Shown: piece by piece, positions 8,604 to 17,403 of the stretch
Numbering within the stretch: the stretch's first letter is position 1
Layout of the letters: each line of letters opens with the position of its first letter
DNA from: BHER01 sp051652245
Lineage (GTDB): Bacteria; Bacillota_I; Bacilli_A; Culicoidibacterales; Culicoidibacteraceae
Assembly: GCA_051652245.1 (NCBI GenBank)
Contig: JBOFTV010000041.1
Coordinates: forward strand, 1 to 52,573
Length of the DNA stretch: 52,573 nt
Direction: 5' to 3'
Program-made: the position numbers and the translations under genes
Notes under the pieces: generated by a model
Seen by the model: the letters and a program-made list of their open reading frames with translations, nothing else
The model's database searches: none
Told to the model about the DNA's origin: nothing

Positions 8604-10328
8604 ATGATTACAGAACAAAAGCAAAAGCAGACAGGAAAGACAATGCGCGCAGTGCGGTTTTTAGTTGTCTGTGTGTTTTCTTTATTGACAGCGGCAGCGT
8701 ACTATTCCATGCCTGTTTCAGTTTTTACAGAGGGAGAGTTTCTCTTGGCAGTCACTATGATTGTTGTGGGCGTAGGACTCTTTTTTAACCAGCAAATTAA
8801 TTATGGTAAACGCGCAATTAAATTTGAAAATCTTTACGCATGGCTTTACGTGCTTGTCTTGCTATTAGCAACTATTCTTATTCAAATAGTAGGACACAGT
8901 GAACTAATCGTTTTAATCAGTCGTACTCTCATTTATTTTGGTACTTTTTCAATTTTAGATAACTGCTTAATTGGCGGGATTACTGCCAAAAACAGCTCAA
9001 TTATAACTGATGAAAAATTAATAATCAGTTGGTCAGAACAAACAACATATACTCAGTATATCTGGACTAGTGCGGTTTTCTTTATTATTTTCCCCATGGC
9101 TTTTATCAAAGACCTTCCATGGATGACAGCCTTAATAATTGAAATAATCTTCATCGGCTTTGCGATTTCAACAACAATAATAAGTTTTATAATTATAAAG
9201 AAGAGCTTGATTGTGCGTGAAGAACTTTTAGTGGATGAATATCGCCACTATGTCCTCCAAACAAAAATTTTAAGCGTCAAAAAAAATGAAAAAAGAGCGC
9301 AAAAAGAAGATTTAACTGAAGAGCTAAATACGAAGCAAGAGGCAATTACCAAGCAGGAACAGCAGCGTGAAGAACTCGTTGCCGTAGAAGTAAGTAAAAT
9401 TACTTTAAAGGAAGAAATAGAGGCAATTAACGTAAAATTATCAGCGTACGATGTTGAAGAATTAGAACAAAGAAAGGTAATGACTGATAATCAGGTGCTC
9501 AATACACAACAAGAGGTTTGGGCAAGGGGATATCAAAATAACTTTGACGATGAAGCGCTTCAATGGGAAGAATTAAAAAATAAGTTTCAAAAAATTCAAG
9601 TCGAACTAGAACATAAAAAAACAAATTTCACAGAAATAACTGATAAACTAGTACAACTCGAAACAGCAGTTGCACAAAAAATTGAAAAGCAGTCAGATCA
9701 AAAGCAAACACGTATAACATTTAGCAACCTAAAAGAAAAAAATTACGAAGACCTAAAAGAAGAACAGTTAAGTGAAAAAGAAAAAAATACGTTGATGAAT
9801 AAAATTGAGAAGCTGACAGGAAAAGAGCAAAAAGCCGATCAAGATATCGAAAGTCTTGAAAAAGAGATAAGTGGTCACCAAAATGATATCGAGAAATTGA
9901 AACAACAAGGAGATTTACTAGAGAAAATAGAAATTCCTGATATGATGTACGTAATTACCTCTATCCAAGAACAAATGGCCAAACATGTTGCAAGTATGGA
10001 AGATGCTAAAAGAGCATATGCCGATGAGCTTCTCGCTAACGAAGAACTTGTCGAATTAAAACAGCTTAAGTATTCAGTAGAGCAACAATTATCATTTGTT
10101 GATGAACTAGAGAAACAGAAAAGAGAAAAACAAGACGTAGTAGATATCGATTGTAACAGTGAAATTATTAAAATAGATCAACGTGTTTCGGAAATTTTAA
10201 ACGAAATTTCTGAGCTCTATCTTGAAGATGAAATCATCAGAAAAATGTTTGCCGAAAATCGTGAGCAATTACGAAAATCAGCAGAACAAAAACAGCAAGT
10301 TTTGGATACGATTTTAACAAAAAAATAA
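8604..10328 (+). CDS. Membrane protein with long cytoplasmic coiled coil, unknown function
   Basis: I do not recognise a named family. The 574 residues split into two halves. Residues ~15-200 hold about six hydrophobic helices in three pairs. Residues ~205-574 are very rich in E, K and Q with heptad spacing, i.e. a long coiled coil, with an isoleucine/proline break (E-I-P-D-M-M-Y) near 450. ATG 8604 has AAGGAG upstream. It is monocistronic: own promoter and own terminator. A second protein with the same design but two helices is encoded at 46814. The layout suggests a membrane-tethered scaffold or a partner of envelope or chromosome machinery, but nothing in the sequence fixes a role. Confidence 0.8.
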   Translation: MITEQKQKQTGKTMRAVRFLVVCVFSLLTAAAYYSMPVSVFTEGEFLLAVTMIVVGVGLFFNQQINYGKRAIKFENLYAWLYVLVLLLATILIQIVGHSELIVLISRTLIYFGTFSILDNCLIGGITAKNSSIITDEKLIISWSEQTTYTQYIWTSAVFFIIFPMAFIKDLPWMTALIIEIIFIGFAISTTIISFIIIKKSLIVREELLVDEYRHYVLQTKILSVKKNEKRAQKEDLTEELNTKQEAITKQEQQREELVAVEVSKITLKEEIEAINVKLSAYDVEELEQRKVMTDNQVLNTQQEVWARGYQNNFDDEALQWEELKNKFQKIQVELEHKKTNFTEITDKLVQLETAVAQKIEKQSDQKQTRITFSNLKEKNYEDLKEEQLSEKEKNTLMNKIEKLTGKEQKADQDIESLEKEISGHQNDIEKLKQQGDLLEKIEIPDMMYVITSIQEQMAKHVASMEDAKRAYADELLANEELVELKQLKYSVEQQLSFVDELEKQKREKQDVVDIDCNSEIIKIDQRVSEILNEISELYLEDEIIRKMFAENREQLRKSAEQKQQVLDTILTKK

Positions 10329-10337
10329 AAATGAGGG

Positions 10338-10365
10338 AAACACGAAAAATTATCGTGTTTTTTTT
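10338..10365 (+). terminator. Terminator after the coiled-coil gene
   Basis: AAACACGA/TCGTGTTT stem, seven-base loop, then T-run, 10 bp past the stop. Confidence 0.85.
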
Positions 10366-10454
10366 CAAGATTTGGAGAAAACATTCTAAAATATGGTAAA
10401 ATGGAATAGACGTTTTATGTTAAAACAAAAAAGTAAAATTAAGGAGCAAAAAAG

Positions 10455-11081
10455 ATGAATAAATTACATGTGTTCAATCACCCTCTAATTTCTCATAAAT
10501 TGACAATATTACGCGATAAGAATACGTCATCAAAAGTCTTTGCTGAAATGGTAGATGAGATTGCCGGTTTGATGGCCTATGAAATTACGCGGGACATTAG
10601 AACAACGATTATTGAAATTGAAACCCCATTGGTCAAAACAATGCAGCAAACAGTTGCACAAGACATTGTCATTGTACCAATTTTACGTGCAGGACTAGGT
10701 ATGGTTGAAGGTATCCGCAGCCTTGTACCAAATGCTAAAATTGGTCATATCGGGATGTACCGTGACGAAAAGACACTAGAACCAAAAGAGTATTTTTGCA
10801 AATTACCCGAAGGGTTAGAGGATGCCTATACATTAGTTGTTGACCCAATGCTTGCAACAGGAGGATCAGCTAATGCAACAATCACCATGCTTAAAAAGCG
10901 AGGGGCAACAAATATCAAACTAGTCTGCTTAGTTGGTGCTCCTGAAGGTGTAGAGTCAGTTAAGCGTATACATTCTAACGTCGACATCTACTTAGCAGCC
11001 TTAGACCAAAAGCTTAATGAAAATGGTTATATTGAACCTGGTTTAGGCGATGCCGGAGACAGACTTTTTGGCACAAAATAA
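10455..11081 (+). CDS. upp: Uracil phosphoribosyltransferase
   Basis: Salvages uracil: uracil + PRPP to UMP + diphosphate, cytosolic. At 208 residues it has the usual length. The PRPP-binding motif is V-D-P-M-L-A-T-G-G-S-A (about residues 130-140), and the uracil-binding end reads Y-I-E-P-G-L-G-D-A-G-D-R. ATG 10455 follows AAGGAG. It heads a likely operon with murA and three further genes spaced 13-26 bp apart, ending at the terminator at 14303. Confidence 0.97.
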   Translation: MNKLHVFNHPLISHKLTILRDKNTSSKVFAEMVDEIAGLMAYEITRDIRTTIIEIETPLVKTMQQTVAQDIVIVPILRAGLGMVEGIRSLVPNAKIGHIGMYRDEKTLEPKEYFCKLPEGLEDAYTLVVDPMLATGGSANATITMLKKRGATNIKLVCLVGAPEGVESVKRIHSNVDIYLAALDQKLNENGYIEPGLGDAGDRLFGTK

Positions 11082-11100
11082 AAAAAGGGGATGCTTGCTC

Positions 11101-12372
11101 ATGAAAAAAGAAATAAAAATTAGCGGTGGGGTTAAACTAGCAGGTGACGTTTATGTAAATGGTGCAAAAAATGCTGCCTTACCAATATTAGCAGCAACCC
11201 TGCTTTTTGAGGAAGCAGAAATAACACTACAAGAAATTCCCCAGATTAAAGATGTGTGCTCACTATGTCAAGTACTAGAAGCTTGTGGGGTAAGTGTTAG
11301 GGTAACCAATCATGAAGTTAAAATAATCGTACCTAAGAAAACCGGAATTAAAAATGATATCCCGGAGGAAATATCAGCAAAGATGCGGGCAAGCTTGCTT
11401 GTGCTTGGTCCACTCCTAGCAACAAAAGGTGAAGTTAAAATTTCAGCCCCCGGAGGATGTAGCATTGGATATCGTCCCATTGACTTACACATCGGCGCAT
11501 TAGAATTAATGGGAGCAACAATTGAAATAATTCATGGTAACATTGTTGCCAAGGCAGTCAATGGCTTGAAGGCTGCAACAATTAATTTAGACTATCCCAG
11601 TGTTGGAGCAACCGAAAATATTATTATGGCTGCGGTGTTAACAAACGGGAAAACGAAGATTCAAAACGCCGCAACAGAACCAGAAATATTAGATTTAATT
11701 AGATTTTTAAATCAATCAGGTGCTAAAATTAGCGGGGCGGGAACAACGGAAATAGAAATAGAAGGTGTAAGCTCACTTTGCAAGCAAATTGCATATGAAA
11801 TAATTCCTGATCGAATTGAAGCCGCAACATACATGATTGCGGCAGCGGTGACGGGTGGAAAGATTCGCGTGCATAACATTATTGGTGCGCATCTCATCTC
11901 ATTTATTGCCAAGCTGAGAGAAATTGGCGTTAAAATTGAATATATCGATGATACGTTAGAAGTTACGGGAAAATGCAGATATGATGTTGAAAAGTCAATA
12001 GATATTAAAACAGCACCTTATCCTGGTTTCCAAACAGATATGCAAGTGCTGATGATTCCATTACTATTAAAAATCAATCGTAGTAGTATGATCGTCGATA
12101 CAATTTTTGATCAAAGATTTAGGCATGTCCAAGAATTTATTAACTTAGGTGCAAACATGACCCAAGTTGATAACATGCTGATAATTGATCCCAAGGATGC
12201 CATTAAGTCAGGTGCAGTGACGGCAACCGACGTTCGTGCAGCTGCAGCCTTAGTCTTACTTGGTCTTAGTGGCGATACAGAAATTTCAATCAAAAACATT
12301 CACCACCTTTTTAGAGGCTATGAAAGTTTACTAGACACATTAATCTCATGCGGAGCAAAAATCATTTACTAA
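11101..12372 (+). CDS. murA: UDP-N-acetylglucosamine 1-carboxyvinyltransferase
   Basis: First committed step of peptidoglycan synthesis: transfer of enolpyruvate from PEP to UDP-GlcNAc, in the cytosol; target of fosfomycin. 423 residues, normal length. The catalytic loop S-A-P-G-G-C-S-I-G-x-R-P-I-D-L-H has the active cysteine at residue 120, and K23 is in N-G-A-K-N-A-A-L. ATG 11101 is preferred; an in-frame TTG at 11050 lies within upp and has no ribosome site. It follows upp by 19 bp. Firmicutes often carry two MurA copies; which one this is cannot be decided here. Confidence 0.96.
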   Translation: MKKEIKISGGVKLAGDVYVNGAKNAALPILAATLLFEEAEITLQEIPQIKDVCSLCQVLEACGVSVRVTNHEVKIIVPKKTGIKNDIPEEISAKMRASLLVLGPLLATKGEVKISAPGGCSIGYRPIDLHIGALELMGATIEIIHGNIVAKAVNGLKAATINLDYPSVGATENIIMAAVLTNGKTKIQNAATEPEILDLIRFLNQSGAKISGAGTTEIEIEGVSSLCKQIAYEIIPDRIEAATYMIAAAVTGGKIRVHNIIGAHLISFIAKLREIGVKIEYIDDTLEVTGKCRYDVEKSIDIKTAPYPGFQTDMQVLMIPLLLKINRSSMIVDTIFDQRFRHVQEFINLGANMTQVDNMLIIDPKDAIKSGAVTATDVRAAAALVLLGLSGDTEISIKNIHHLFRGYESLLDTLISCGAKIIY

Positions 12373-12398
12373 ATAAGAAAAAACAGGAGGGAATCTTG

Positions 12399-13172
12399 AT
12401 GGAAAAGACTGAACCAATAAACGCAACTAGAACAAGAAAGAAAAAGCCGAAACGGAAGGCACCAAAAATAATTATATTGCTAATTATCTTAATCAGCATC
12501 GGTGTAGGACTATTTTATGGTGTAAGTTTCCTCTTAAATCAGAGTGTGGAGACCACTCCACCTGATCAAACCCAAACAACAGCAATAGTAGAACCAGTGG
12601 GACGCGAATATACAACTTTTCAAGAACGCAAAAATCAGGAATATCTTGATCAGCGTGTTAATTTTGTCGGTGACTCAAGTGAAGTAGCTTTGGTGGCCCA
12701 AAAATTTGCGATGGATTTATTTACAGTGTGGGGGACTAAAAGTGTAGATGATTATGGTGGAAAAGAATTTATTCCCGAAAATAACAGTGGCGATTTCGAC
12801 AAAAATGTTAAAAACACATTTTATTTCCGCTATGACGATACCGTAAAAAGGTACGAGGCTGAAAATCTACCGATTGTTGTAGAAGTGACTGTGGGAGAGC
12901 CTAAAAGTCGTTCTGTGGGCTATGAAGGTGTAGGTGGATATAAAACATATGATGGATATGCTGTTTCTTTAGAACTAAAATATCAAGACGGCAATATTGA
13001 AGGAACCAAAAACAAAGATATCCAGAAAGCAAATGAATTGTTAGCACAGTGGATTCACAAGGTGAAGACAGCCGAATTTTTCTTTATTCCGGGAGCTGAA
13101 AGTGGAACGCCGGGAACATGGTACTTATCAGAAATGAACAATTTAACCTCAGAAATAGCAACAGTAGAGTAA
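12399..13172 (+). CDS. Single-pass membrane protein of unknown function
   Basis: No family recognised. 257 residues from ATG 12399 (CAGGAGGG upstream; an earlier in-frame start at 12348 would lie inside murA). A very basic cytoplasmic N-terminus (R-K-K-K-P-K-R-K) precedes one hydrophobic helix at about residues 25-47, then a T/P/Q-rich linker and an extracytoplasmic domain with aromatic and acidic residues. This is type II topology, with no lipobox and no LPXTG. It lies in an operon between murA and a phosphodiesterase, so a cell-envelope role is plausible but inferred only from position. Confidence 0.75.
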   Translation: MEKTEPINATRTRKKKPKRKAPKIIILLIILISIGVGLFYGVSFLLNQSVETTPPDQTQTTAIVEPVGREYTTFQERKNQEYLDQRVNFVGDSSEVALVAQKFAMDLFTVWGTKSVDDYGGKEFIPENNSGDFDKNVKNTFYFRYDDTVKRYEAENLPIVVEVTVGEPKSRSVGYEGVGGYKTYDGYAVSLELKYQDGNIEGTKNKDIQKANELLAQWIHKVKTAEFFFIPGAESGTPGTWYLSEMNNLTSEIATVE

Positions 13173-13195
13173 TATTGGATAAAAGGGGAAATCAT

Positions 13196-13765
13196 ATGAA
13201 AATTGTAATAGTCAGTGATAATCATTTTCAAAAAGAAAATCTATTGAATATTTTTGCAAGGCATAGCGATGCTGATTATTTTATTCATTGTGGTGATAGC
13301 GAATTCTTGGCAAAAGATGGGCTACTCACGGAATTTATCTGTGTTCGCGGGAATAATGATGGCAGTGATTTTCCTAAAGAAGAGCTGCTTGTTGTTAGTG
13401 GTGTGCGGATACTAATTACGCATGGGCACTATCAATATGTTGTTAATTATGGAGCGGGAAATAATAGTGGGACGGATCAGTTGGTAAAATATGCTTTACA
13501 GTATCAAGCGGACATCGTCTGCTATGGACATACACATATTGCCCAAACATATACTAAGGGAAGTGTTATGGTTATAAATCCAGGGAGTACAGACTTTCCA
13601 CGGGGATTTACTAATCGAATTCCTTCATATGCGGTTTTGACAATGACTAAGGAGAACAAAGAAGTAGCATTTTATCAAGCCAAAACACATGAAGATATTA
13701 CAACAGATATTTTAAACCCAAAAGCGGTGCAAAAAGAAGGCTTATTAAGTTTTTTAAAAAAATAA
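13196..13765 (+). CDS. YfcE/MJ0936-type metallophosphoesterase
   Basis: Calcineurin-like phosphoesterase of the small phosphodiesterase group, 189 residues. Metal-binding motifs in order: S-D-N-H near residue 7 (usually S-D-T-H), H-C-G-D-S, G-N-N-D, T-H-G-H, and G-H-T-H, followed by N-P-G-S. Relatives cleave phosphodiester model substrates with Mn or Ni, and their natural substrates are mostly unknown. ATG 13196 has AAAAGGGG upstream; the in-frame start at 13118 would overlap the previous gene. Gene 4 of the upp operon. Confidence 0.88.
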   Translation: MKIVIVSDNHFQKENLLNIFARHSDADYFIHCGDSEFLAKDGLLTEFICVRGNNDGSDFPKEELLVVSGVRILITHGHYQYVVNYGAGNNSGTDQLVKYALQYQADIVCYGHTHIAQTYTKGSVMVINPGSTDFPRGFTNRIPSYAVLTMTKENKEVAFYQAKTHEDITTDILNPKAVQKEGLLSFLKK

Positions 13766-13778
13766 TGGAGGAAAATCA

Positions 13779-14291
13779 ATGATTCATATTATACTCTACC
13801 AGCCAGAAATTCCGCAAAACACAGGAAATATTATGCGGACCTGTGTTGCAACAGGGGCAATGCTCCATTTAATTGAACCACTAGGATTTTCGTTAGAAGA
13901 AAAGCAACTTCGTCGTGCTGCAGTGGATTACTACGAGCAGATAAAATACAAAACATACCCTAATTATGAGGCTTTTATTGCGCAAAATAAACCAAGCAAG
14001 ATTTACTTCTTTACAAGACATGGCAAGAAAAATCATACAGAAATGGACTATACGGTTACAGCGGATGTCTACTTCATGTTTGGACAGGAAAGCAGTGGAA
14101 TTCCGAAGCAAATATTGCGCGATAATCTGGAAGACTGTTTACGATTACCGATGAATGATCTTGTCCGCTCACTTAATTTATCCAATTGTGCAGCAATTTT
14201 AATTTATGAAGCACTTAGACAAAGAGGCTTTGAGGGATTGTTTCAAGAGGAGCCTGATACATTAAAAGGGAGCCACTGGTTAGAACAGTAA
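13779..14291 (+). CDS. trmL: tRNA (cytidine/uridine-34 2'-O)-methyltransferase TrmL
   Basis: SPOUT-class methyltransferase that methylates the wobble ribose of certain leucine tRNAs using S-adenosylmethionine. Seen: the start I-I-L-Y-Q-P-E-I-P-Q-N-T-G-N-I-M-R-T (about residues 4-21), F-G-Q-E-S-S-G-I-P, and the knot region L-P-M-N-D-L-V-R-S-L-N-L-S-N. 170 residues, slightly above the family's usual 155-160. ATG 13779 follows TGGAGG, 13 bp after the previous gene; a terminator ends the operon. Confidence 0.94.
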   Translation: MIHIILYQPEIPQNTGNIMRTCVATGAMLHLIEPLGFSLEEKQLRRAAVDYYEQIKYKTYPNYEAFIAQNKPSKIYFFTRHGKKNHTEMDYTVTADVYFMFGQESSGIPKQILRDNLEDCLRLPMNDLVRSLNLSNCAAILIYEALRQRGFEGLFQEEPDTLKGSHWLEQ

Positions 14292-14302
14292 TTAGTGCTT
14301 GG

Positions 14303-14330
14303 GGCGAGTGGCAAACTTGCCTATTTTTTT
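14303..14330 (+). terminator. Terminator of the upp-murA-trmL operon
   Basis: GGCGAGT/ACTTGCC stem (one G-T pair) around GGCAA, followed by TATTTTTTT. Confidence 0.75.
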
Positions 14331-14341
14331 ATGTATATTGT

Positions 14342-14370
14342 TTTACAAAATAGCTAAAATAGGCTATTAT
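14342..14370 (+). promoter_or_regulatory. mnmG-perR promoter with inverted repeat in the spacer
   Basis: TTTACA (14342-14347), 17-bp spacer, TATTAT (14365-14370). The half-sites AATAGC (14349-14354) and GCTATT (14363-14368) lie between and over the promoter elements, where a bound repressor would block transcription. Confidence 0.65.
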
Positions 14371-14416
14371 AGTAATGATATAGTTATAATTTTTTTTTTA
14401 GAAAGGAGGATTTTAG

Positions 14417-16315
14417 ATGGGGTTTTGTTTTGATGTTATTGTAATTGGTGGTGGACATGCTGGAATTGAAGCTGTTATGGCTGTAGCTAACATGGGTAAA
14501 CGGGTTGCTTTGATTACCGAACATGCAAATTCCATTGGGCACATGCCCTGTAATCCTTCAATCGGGGGCTCAGCGAAAGGAATTGTTGTTCGCGAAATTG
14601 TCGCCTTAGGTGGTGTCATGGGGAAACTTGCTGATGAAAGTTTATTGCAAATAAAAATGCTTAATAAAAGTAAAGGACCAGCAGTTTGGTCGCTTAGAGC
14701 CCAAGTAGATATCGTAGAATACCCCAAAAAAGCGCAGGAGTTGCTAAACAATCACGAAAATGTAACTATTGTAGAAAAACGGGTAGATAATTTGATTGTT
14801 GCAGATGGTATAATTAAAGGTGTTCACCTAACATGTGGAACTAAGGTGCTAAGTGAGGCGGTCATTGTTACGGCGGGAACCTATATGGATGCCGTAATTT
14901 TAATTGGTCATGAGAAAAAAAGGGGAGGCCCAAACGGCTTTAATACTAGTGGTGGATTGTCAAAAAGTTTTAAAGATCTGGGCTTTGATTTATTTCGCCT
15001 TAAAACGGGAACGCCTGCCCGCGTAAGAAGAGATTCGCTCGACTATACCAAAATGGCAGTTCAACCGGGTGATGAAGATCCGACTTTTTTTACCAAGGAA
15101 GCTAGTTTTGTAGGGAAGCAATTGCCTTGTTATTTGACTTATGCAGCCGAAGATACAATTGCTATTATTACCGAAAATTTGGATTTGTCAGCGATGTATT
15201 CTGGTAATGTTCAAGGTGTTGGACCTAGATACTGTCCGTCAATTGAAGACAAAGTTGTCCGCTTTTCCGATAAGCAAAGGCACCAAGTCTTTATTGAACC
15301 GGAGTCTTTAAGCTTAGATTCGATGTATGTTCAAGGCATGTCAACAAGCATGCCACCCAAAATCCAATTAAAGATGCTCCGGGCAATTAAGGGATTAGAA
15401 CAGTGTGAAGTTATTCGCTATGGCTATGCAATTGAATATGATGCACTAAATCCCACACAACTATTGCCAACACTTGAGACCAAAACAGTAGGAGGTCTAT
15501 TTACGGCTGGCCAAATTAATGGGACAAGTGGTTATGAAGAAGCAGCAGCACAAGGGCTGATAGCGGGAATCAATGCCGTAAATAAAATTGATGGAAATAG
15601 TCCATTGGTCTTAAGGCGTGATGAGAGTTATATTGGTGTGATGATTGATGATTTGGTGACTAAAGGGACAAAAGATCCATACCGCTTGCTAACATCAAGA
15701 GCGGAATACCGCCTGTTACTAAGACATGATAATGCCGAATTCAGACTCCATAAGCATGGGCATAAAGCGGGGCTAATTTCAACTGCTGCCATGTCTTGCT
15801 TAGAGCTTAAAACCAAAGAAATTGAGCGAGTAAGAGCATTACTGCAGTTGGTGAAAGTAACACCAATTAAGGAAGTCTTGGCATATTTAGTGGAACATAA
15901 TCTAAGCCTAATTCATGATGGATTGACTGCCCAAGCACTGCTAAGACGACCAGAAATGACATGGATTGCCCTAGTTGAAATTCTTGAGCTAATGGATCGC
16001 TATGCGCTAGAACTAGCTAGTTTAGTAAACACGTTACCAGAAGTGATAGAACAAGTAACAATTCAAGTGAAATATGAAGGCTATATCAAAAAGGCGCTAG
16101 CACAGGTGGAAAGCTTTAAGAAACTCGAATATAAGAAAATTCCAATGAACCTAGATTATCAAATAGTGCCAAATCTTGCCCTTGAAGCAATTGATAAATT
16201 AACGCAAATAATGCCCTTGACATTGGGGCAAGCCTCAAGAATTGCGGGTGTTAATGCAATTGATATTACAATGCTCGATATGTATCTAAAAATGCAAAAT
16301 AATGAAAGTAAGTAA
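14417..16315 (+). CDS. mnmG: tRNA 5-carboxymethylaminomethyluridine synthase subunit MnmG
   Basis: FAD protein that, with the GTPase MnmE, builds the cmnm5 group on U34 of tRNAs reading split codon boxes. 632 residues, normal. N-terminal FAD motif V-I-G-G-G-H-A-G-I-E-A at about residues 10-20; P-C-N-P-S-I-G-G and the G-T-P-A-R-V-R segment are family hallmarks. ATG 14417 follows AAAGGAGG. mnmG usually lies near the origin next to rsmG, and here rsmG follows after three peroxide-related genes. Its partner mnmE is not in the window. perR follows after 15 bp and shares the promoter. Confidence 0.97.
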   Translation: MGFCFDVIVIGGGHAGIEAVMAVANMGKRVALITEHANSIGHMPCNPSIGGSAKGIVVREIVALGGVMGKLADESLLQIKMLNKSKGPAVWSLRAQVDIVEYPKKAQELLNNHENVTIVEKRVDNLIVADGIIKGVHLTCGTKVLSEAVIVTAGTYMDAVILIGHEKKRGGPNGFNTSGGLSKSFKDLGFDLFRLKTGTPARVRRDSLDYTKMAVQPGDEDPTFFTKEASFVGKQLPCYLTYAAEDTIAIITENLDLSAMYSGNVQGVGPRYCPSIEDKVVRFSDKQRHQVFIEPESLSLDSMYVQGMSTSMPPKIQLKMLRAIKGLEQCEVIRYGYAIEYDALNPTQLLPTLETKTVGGLFTAGQINGTSGYEEAAAQGLIAGINAVNKIDGNSPLVLRRDESYIGVMIDDLVTKGTKDPYRLLTSRAEYRLLLRHDNAEFRLHKHGHKAGLISTAAMSCLELKTKEIERVRALLQLVKVTPIKEVLAYLVEHNLSLIHDGLTAQALLRRPEMTWIALVEILELMDRYALELASLVNTLPEVIEQVTIQVKYEGYIKKALAQVESFKKLEYKKIPMNLDYQIVPNLALEAIDKLTQIMPLTLGQASRIAGVNAIDITMLDMYLKMQNNESK

Positions 16316-16330
16316 GGATGGTGATGGAAA

Positions 16331-16765
16331 ATGGTTAAAATATCGATGAAGGAATTAGAGATTATTCTACGCCAAAAAGGAATTCGTCCATCATATTTAC
16401 GAATTAAGGTTTTGGAGTACTTTTTCAAGTATCATAATCACCCAAGTGTATGGATGTTATATGATGGATTACAAGATAAAATCCCAACACTCTCGAAAAC
16501 AAGTGTCTATAACACACTGAATTTGTTTATTCAGCATAAAATTATTGAGTCAGTAGGTGTACTAGATAATGAGCAGCGCTATGATTTATTCCGCTCACAA
16601 GCACATGCCCATTTTCATTGTGACCAGTGCCTTGAAATTAGTGATATTAACTTAGATATTGACTATGAAATTGGTAAAGTTTTTGAGCAATATGAAGTAA
16701 CGCATCAAAGTTTACAGTTTCGGGGTATCTGTCCTCGCTGTTTACAAAAAAATAAGATAGAGTAA
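16331..16765 (+). CDS. perR: Fur-family peroxide regulator PerR
   Basis: Metal-dependent repressor. 144 residues: winged helix with recognition segment S-K-T-S-V-Y-N-T-L-N (about 55-64), then a dimerisation domain. The structural zinc ligands C97/C100 and C134/C137 are present. The candidate Fe/Mn sensing ligands of PerR line up as H37, D85, H92, H94 and D105, which favours PerR over Fur or Zur. In PerR, iron-catalysed histidine oxidation by peroxide releases the DNA. Encoded 15 bp after mnmG and directly upstream of dps and a peroxiredoxin gene, classic PerR targets, so local control is likely. Confidence 0.88.
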   Translation: MVKISMKELEIILRQKGIRPSYLRIKVLEYFFKYHNHPSVWMLYDGLQDKIPTLSKTSVYNTLNLFIQHKIIESVGVLDNEQRYDLFRSQAHAHFHCDQCLEISDINLDIDYEIGKVFEQYEVTHQSLQFRGICPRCLQKNKIE

Positions 16766-16803
16766 AAACAAAAGCAAGCAGTGACTGCCTTGCTTTTGTT
16801 TTT
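16766..16803 (+). terminator. Terminator after perR
   Basis: Long stem AAACAAAAGCAAG/CTTGCTTTTGTTT with an inner CA/TG step, ending in T-rich sequence. Its 3' arm also supplies the dps -35 box. Confidence 0.9.
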
Positions 16804-16848
16804 CATTAGGCGTATAATAGAGGTAATAGCTAGATAAAACTAGCTATT
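16790..16848 (+). promoter_or_regulatory. dps promoter and inverted-repeat operator candidate
   Basis: TTGCTT (16790-16795), 17-bp spacer, TATAAT (16813-16818). Immediately downstream lies a perfect 9-bp inverted repeat AATAGCTAG/CTAGCTATT (16825-16848, 6-base centre) at the expected transcription start. Half-sites AATAGC/GCTATT recur in the mnmG-perR promoter. It does not match the Bacillus PerR box, so the binding protein is uncertain. Confidence 0.55.
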
Positions 16849-16877
16849 ATTGATGATAAAGAAAGAGGGAAGAGGAC

Positions 16878-17321
16878 ATGAATAGTTTATATGAGGAAAT
16901 GAACACATTTTTAGCAGATGAAATCGTGTTAGGAATGAAAATTCATAATTTACATTGGTATATCAAAGGGCATAATTTTTTTACGTTACACCTTAAAATG
17001 GATGAATACTACCAGCAAGCAGAAATAAGAATTGATGGTATTGCTGAAAGATTATTGATGATTGGTGCAAATCCAATTGGAAGTTTAAAAGATGCATTAG
17101 CACGAACGAGTATTATTGAACTTGAAAGCCACCCTGTAAATGAAACAAAACTAGTTGAACTACTCTACACAGACTTTGCAAGCCAAAGAAGAAAAGTAGT
17201 GCATCTTATCAAACTAGCAGAACAAAGCGAAGACTATGGAACGGCTGACTTTTTTACGGGAGTGTTACAAAATTATGAAAAAGACTTGTGGATGCTAGGA
17301 GCATTTTTAAAACAAGTATAA
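16878..17321 (+). CDS. dps: Dps-family DNA-protecting ferritin-like protein
   Basis: Forms a 12-subunit cage that oxidises ferrous iron with hydrogen peroxide and stores it, limiting Fenton damage. 147 residues, one four-helix domain. Ferroxidase-site residues are visible in N-L-H-W-Y (H near 25), L-H-x-K-M-D-E and the helix with D-G-I-A-E-R. ATG 16878 has AGAGGGAAGAGG upstream. Single gene with its own promoter, between perR and a peroxiredoxin; peroxide or iron induction is inferred from the context. Confidence 0.92.
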   Translation: MNSLYEEMNTFLADEIVLGMKIHNLHWYIKGHNFFTLHLKMDEYYQQAEIRIDGIAERLLMIGANPIGSLKDALARTSIIELESHPVNETKLVELLYTDFASQRRKVVHLIKLAEQSEDYGTADFFTGVLQNYEKDLWMLGAFLKQV

Positions 17322-17339
17322 AAAAAATGAGCATTTAAC

Positions 17340-17369
17340 TTGCTAAAGTATAAGTTTATGTTGTAAAAT
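17340..17369 (+). promoter_or_regulatory. Peroxiredoxin gene promoter
   Basis: TTGCTA (17340-17345), 18-bp spacer, TAAAAT (17364-17369). The spacer holds AACTT...AAGTT symmetry that may bind a regulator. Confidence 0.5.
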
Positions 17370-17403
17370 ACTATGGAAATAAAAATATAGGAGGACATAA
17401 ATT

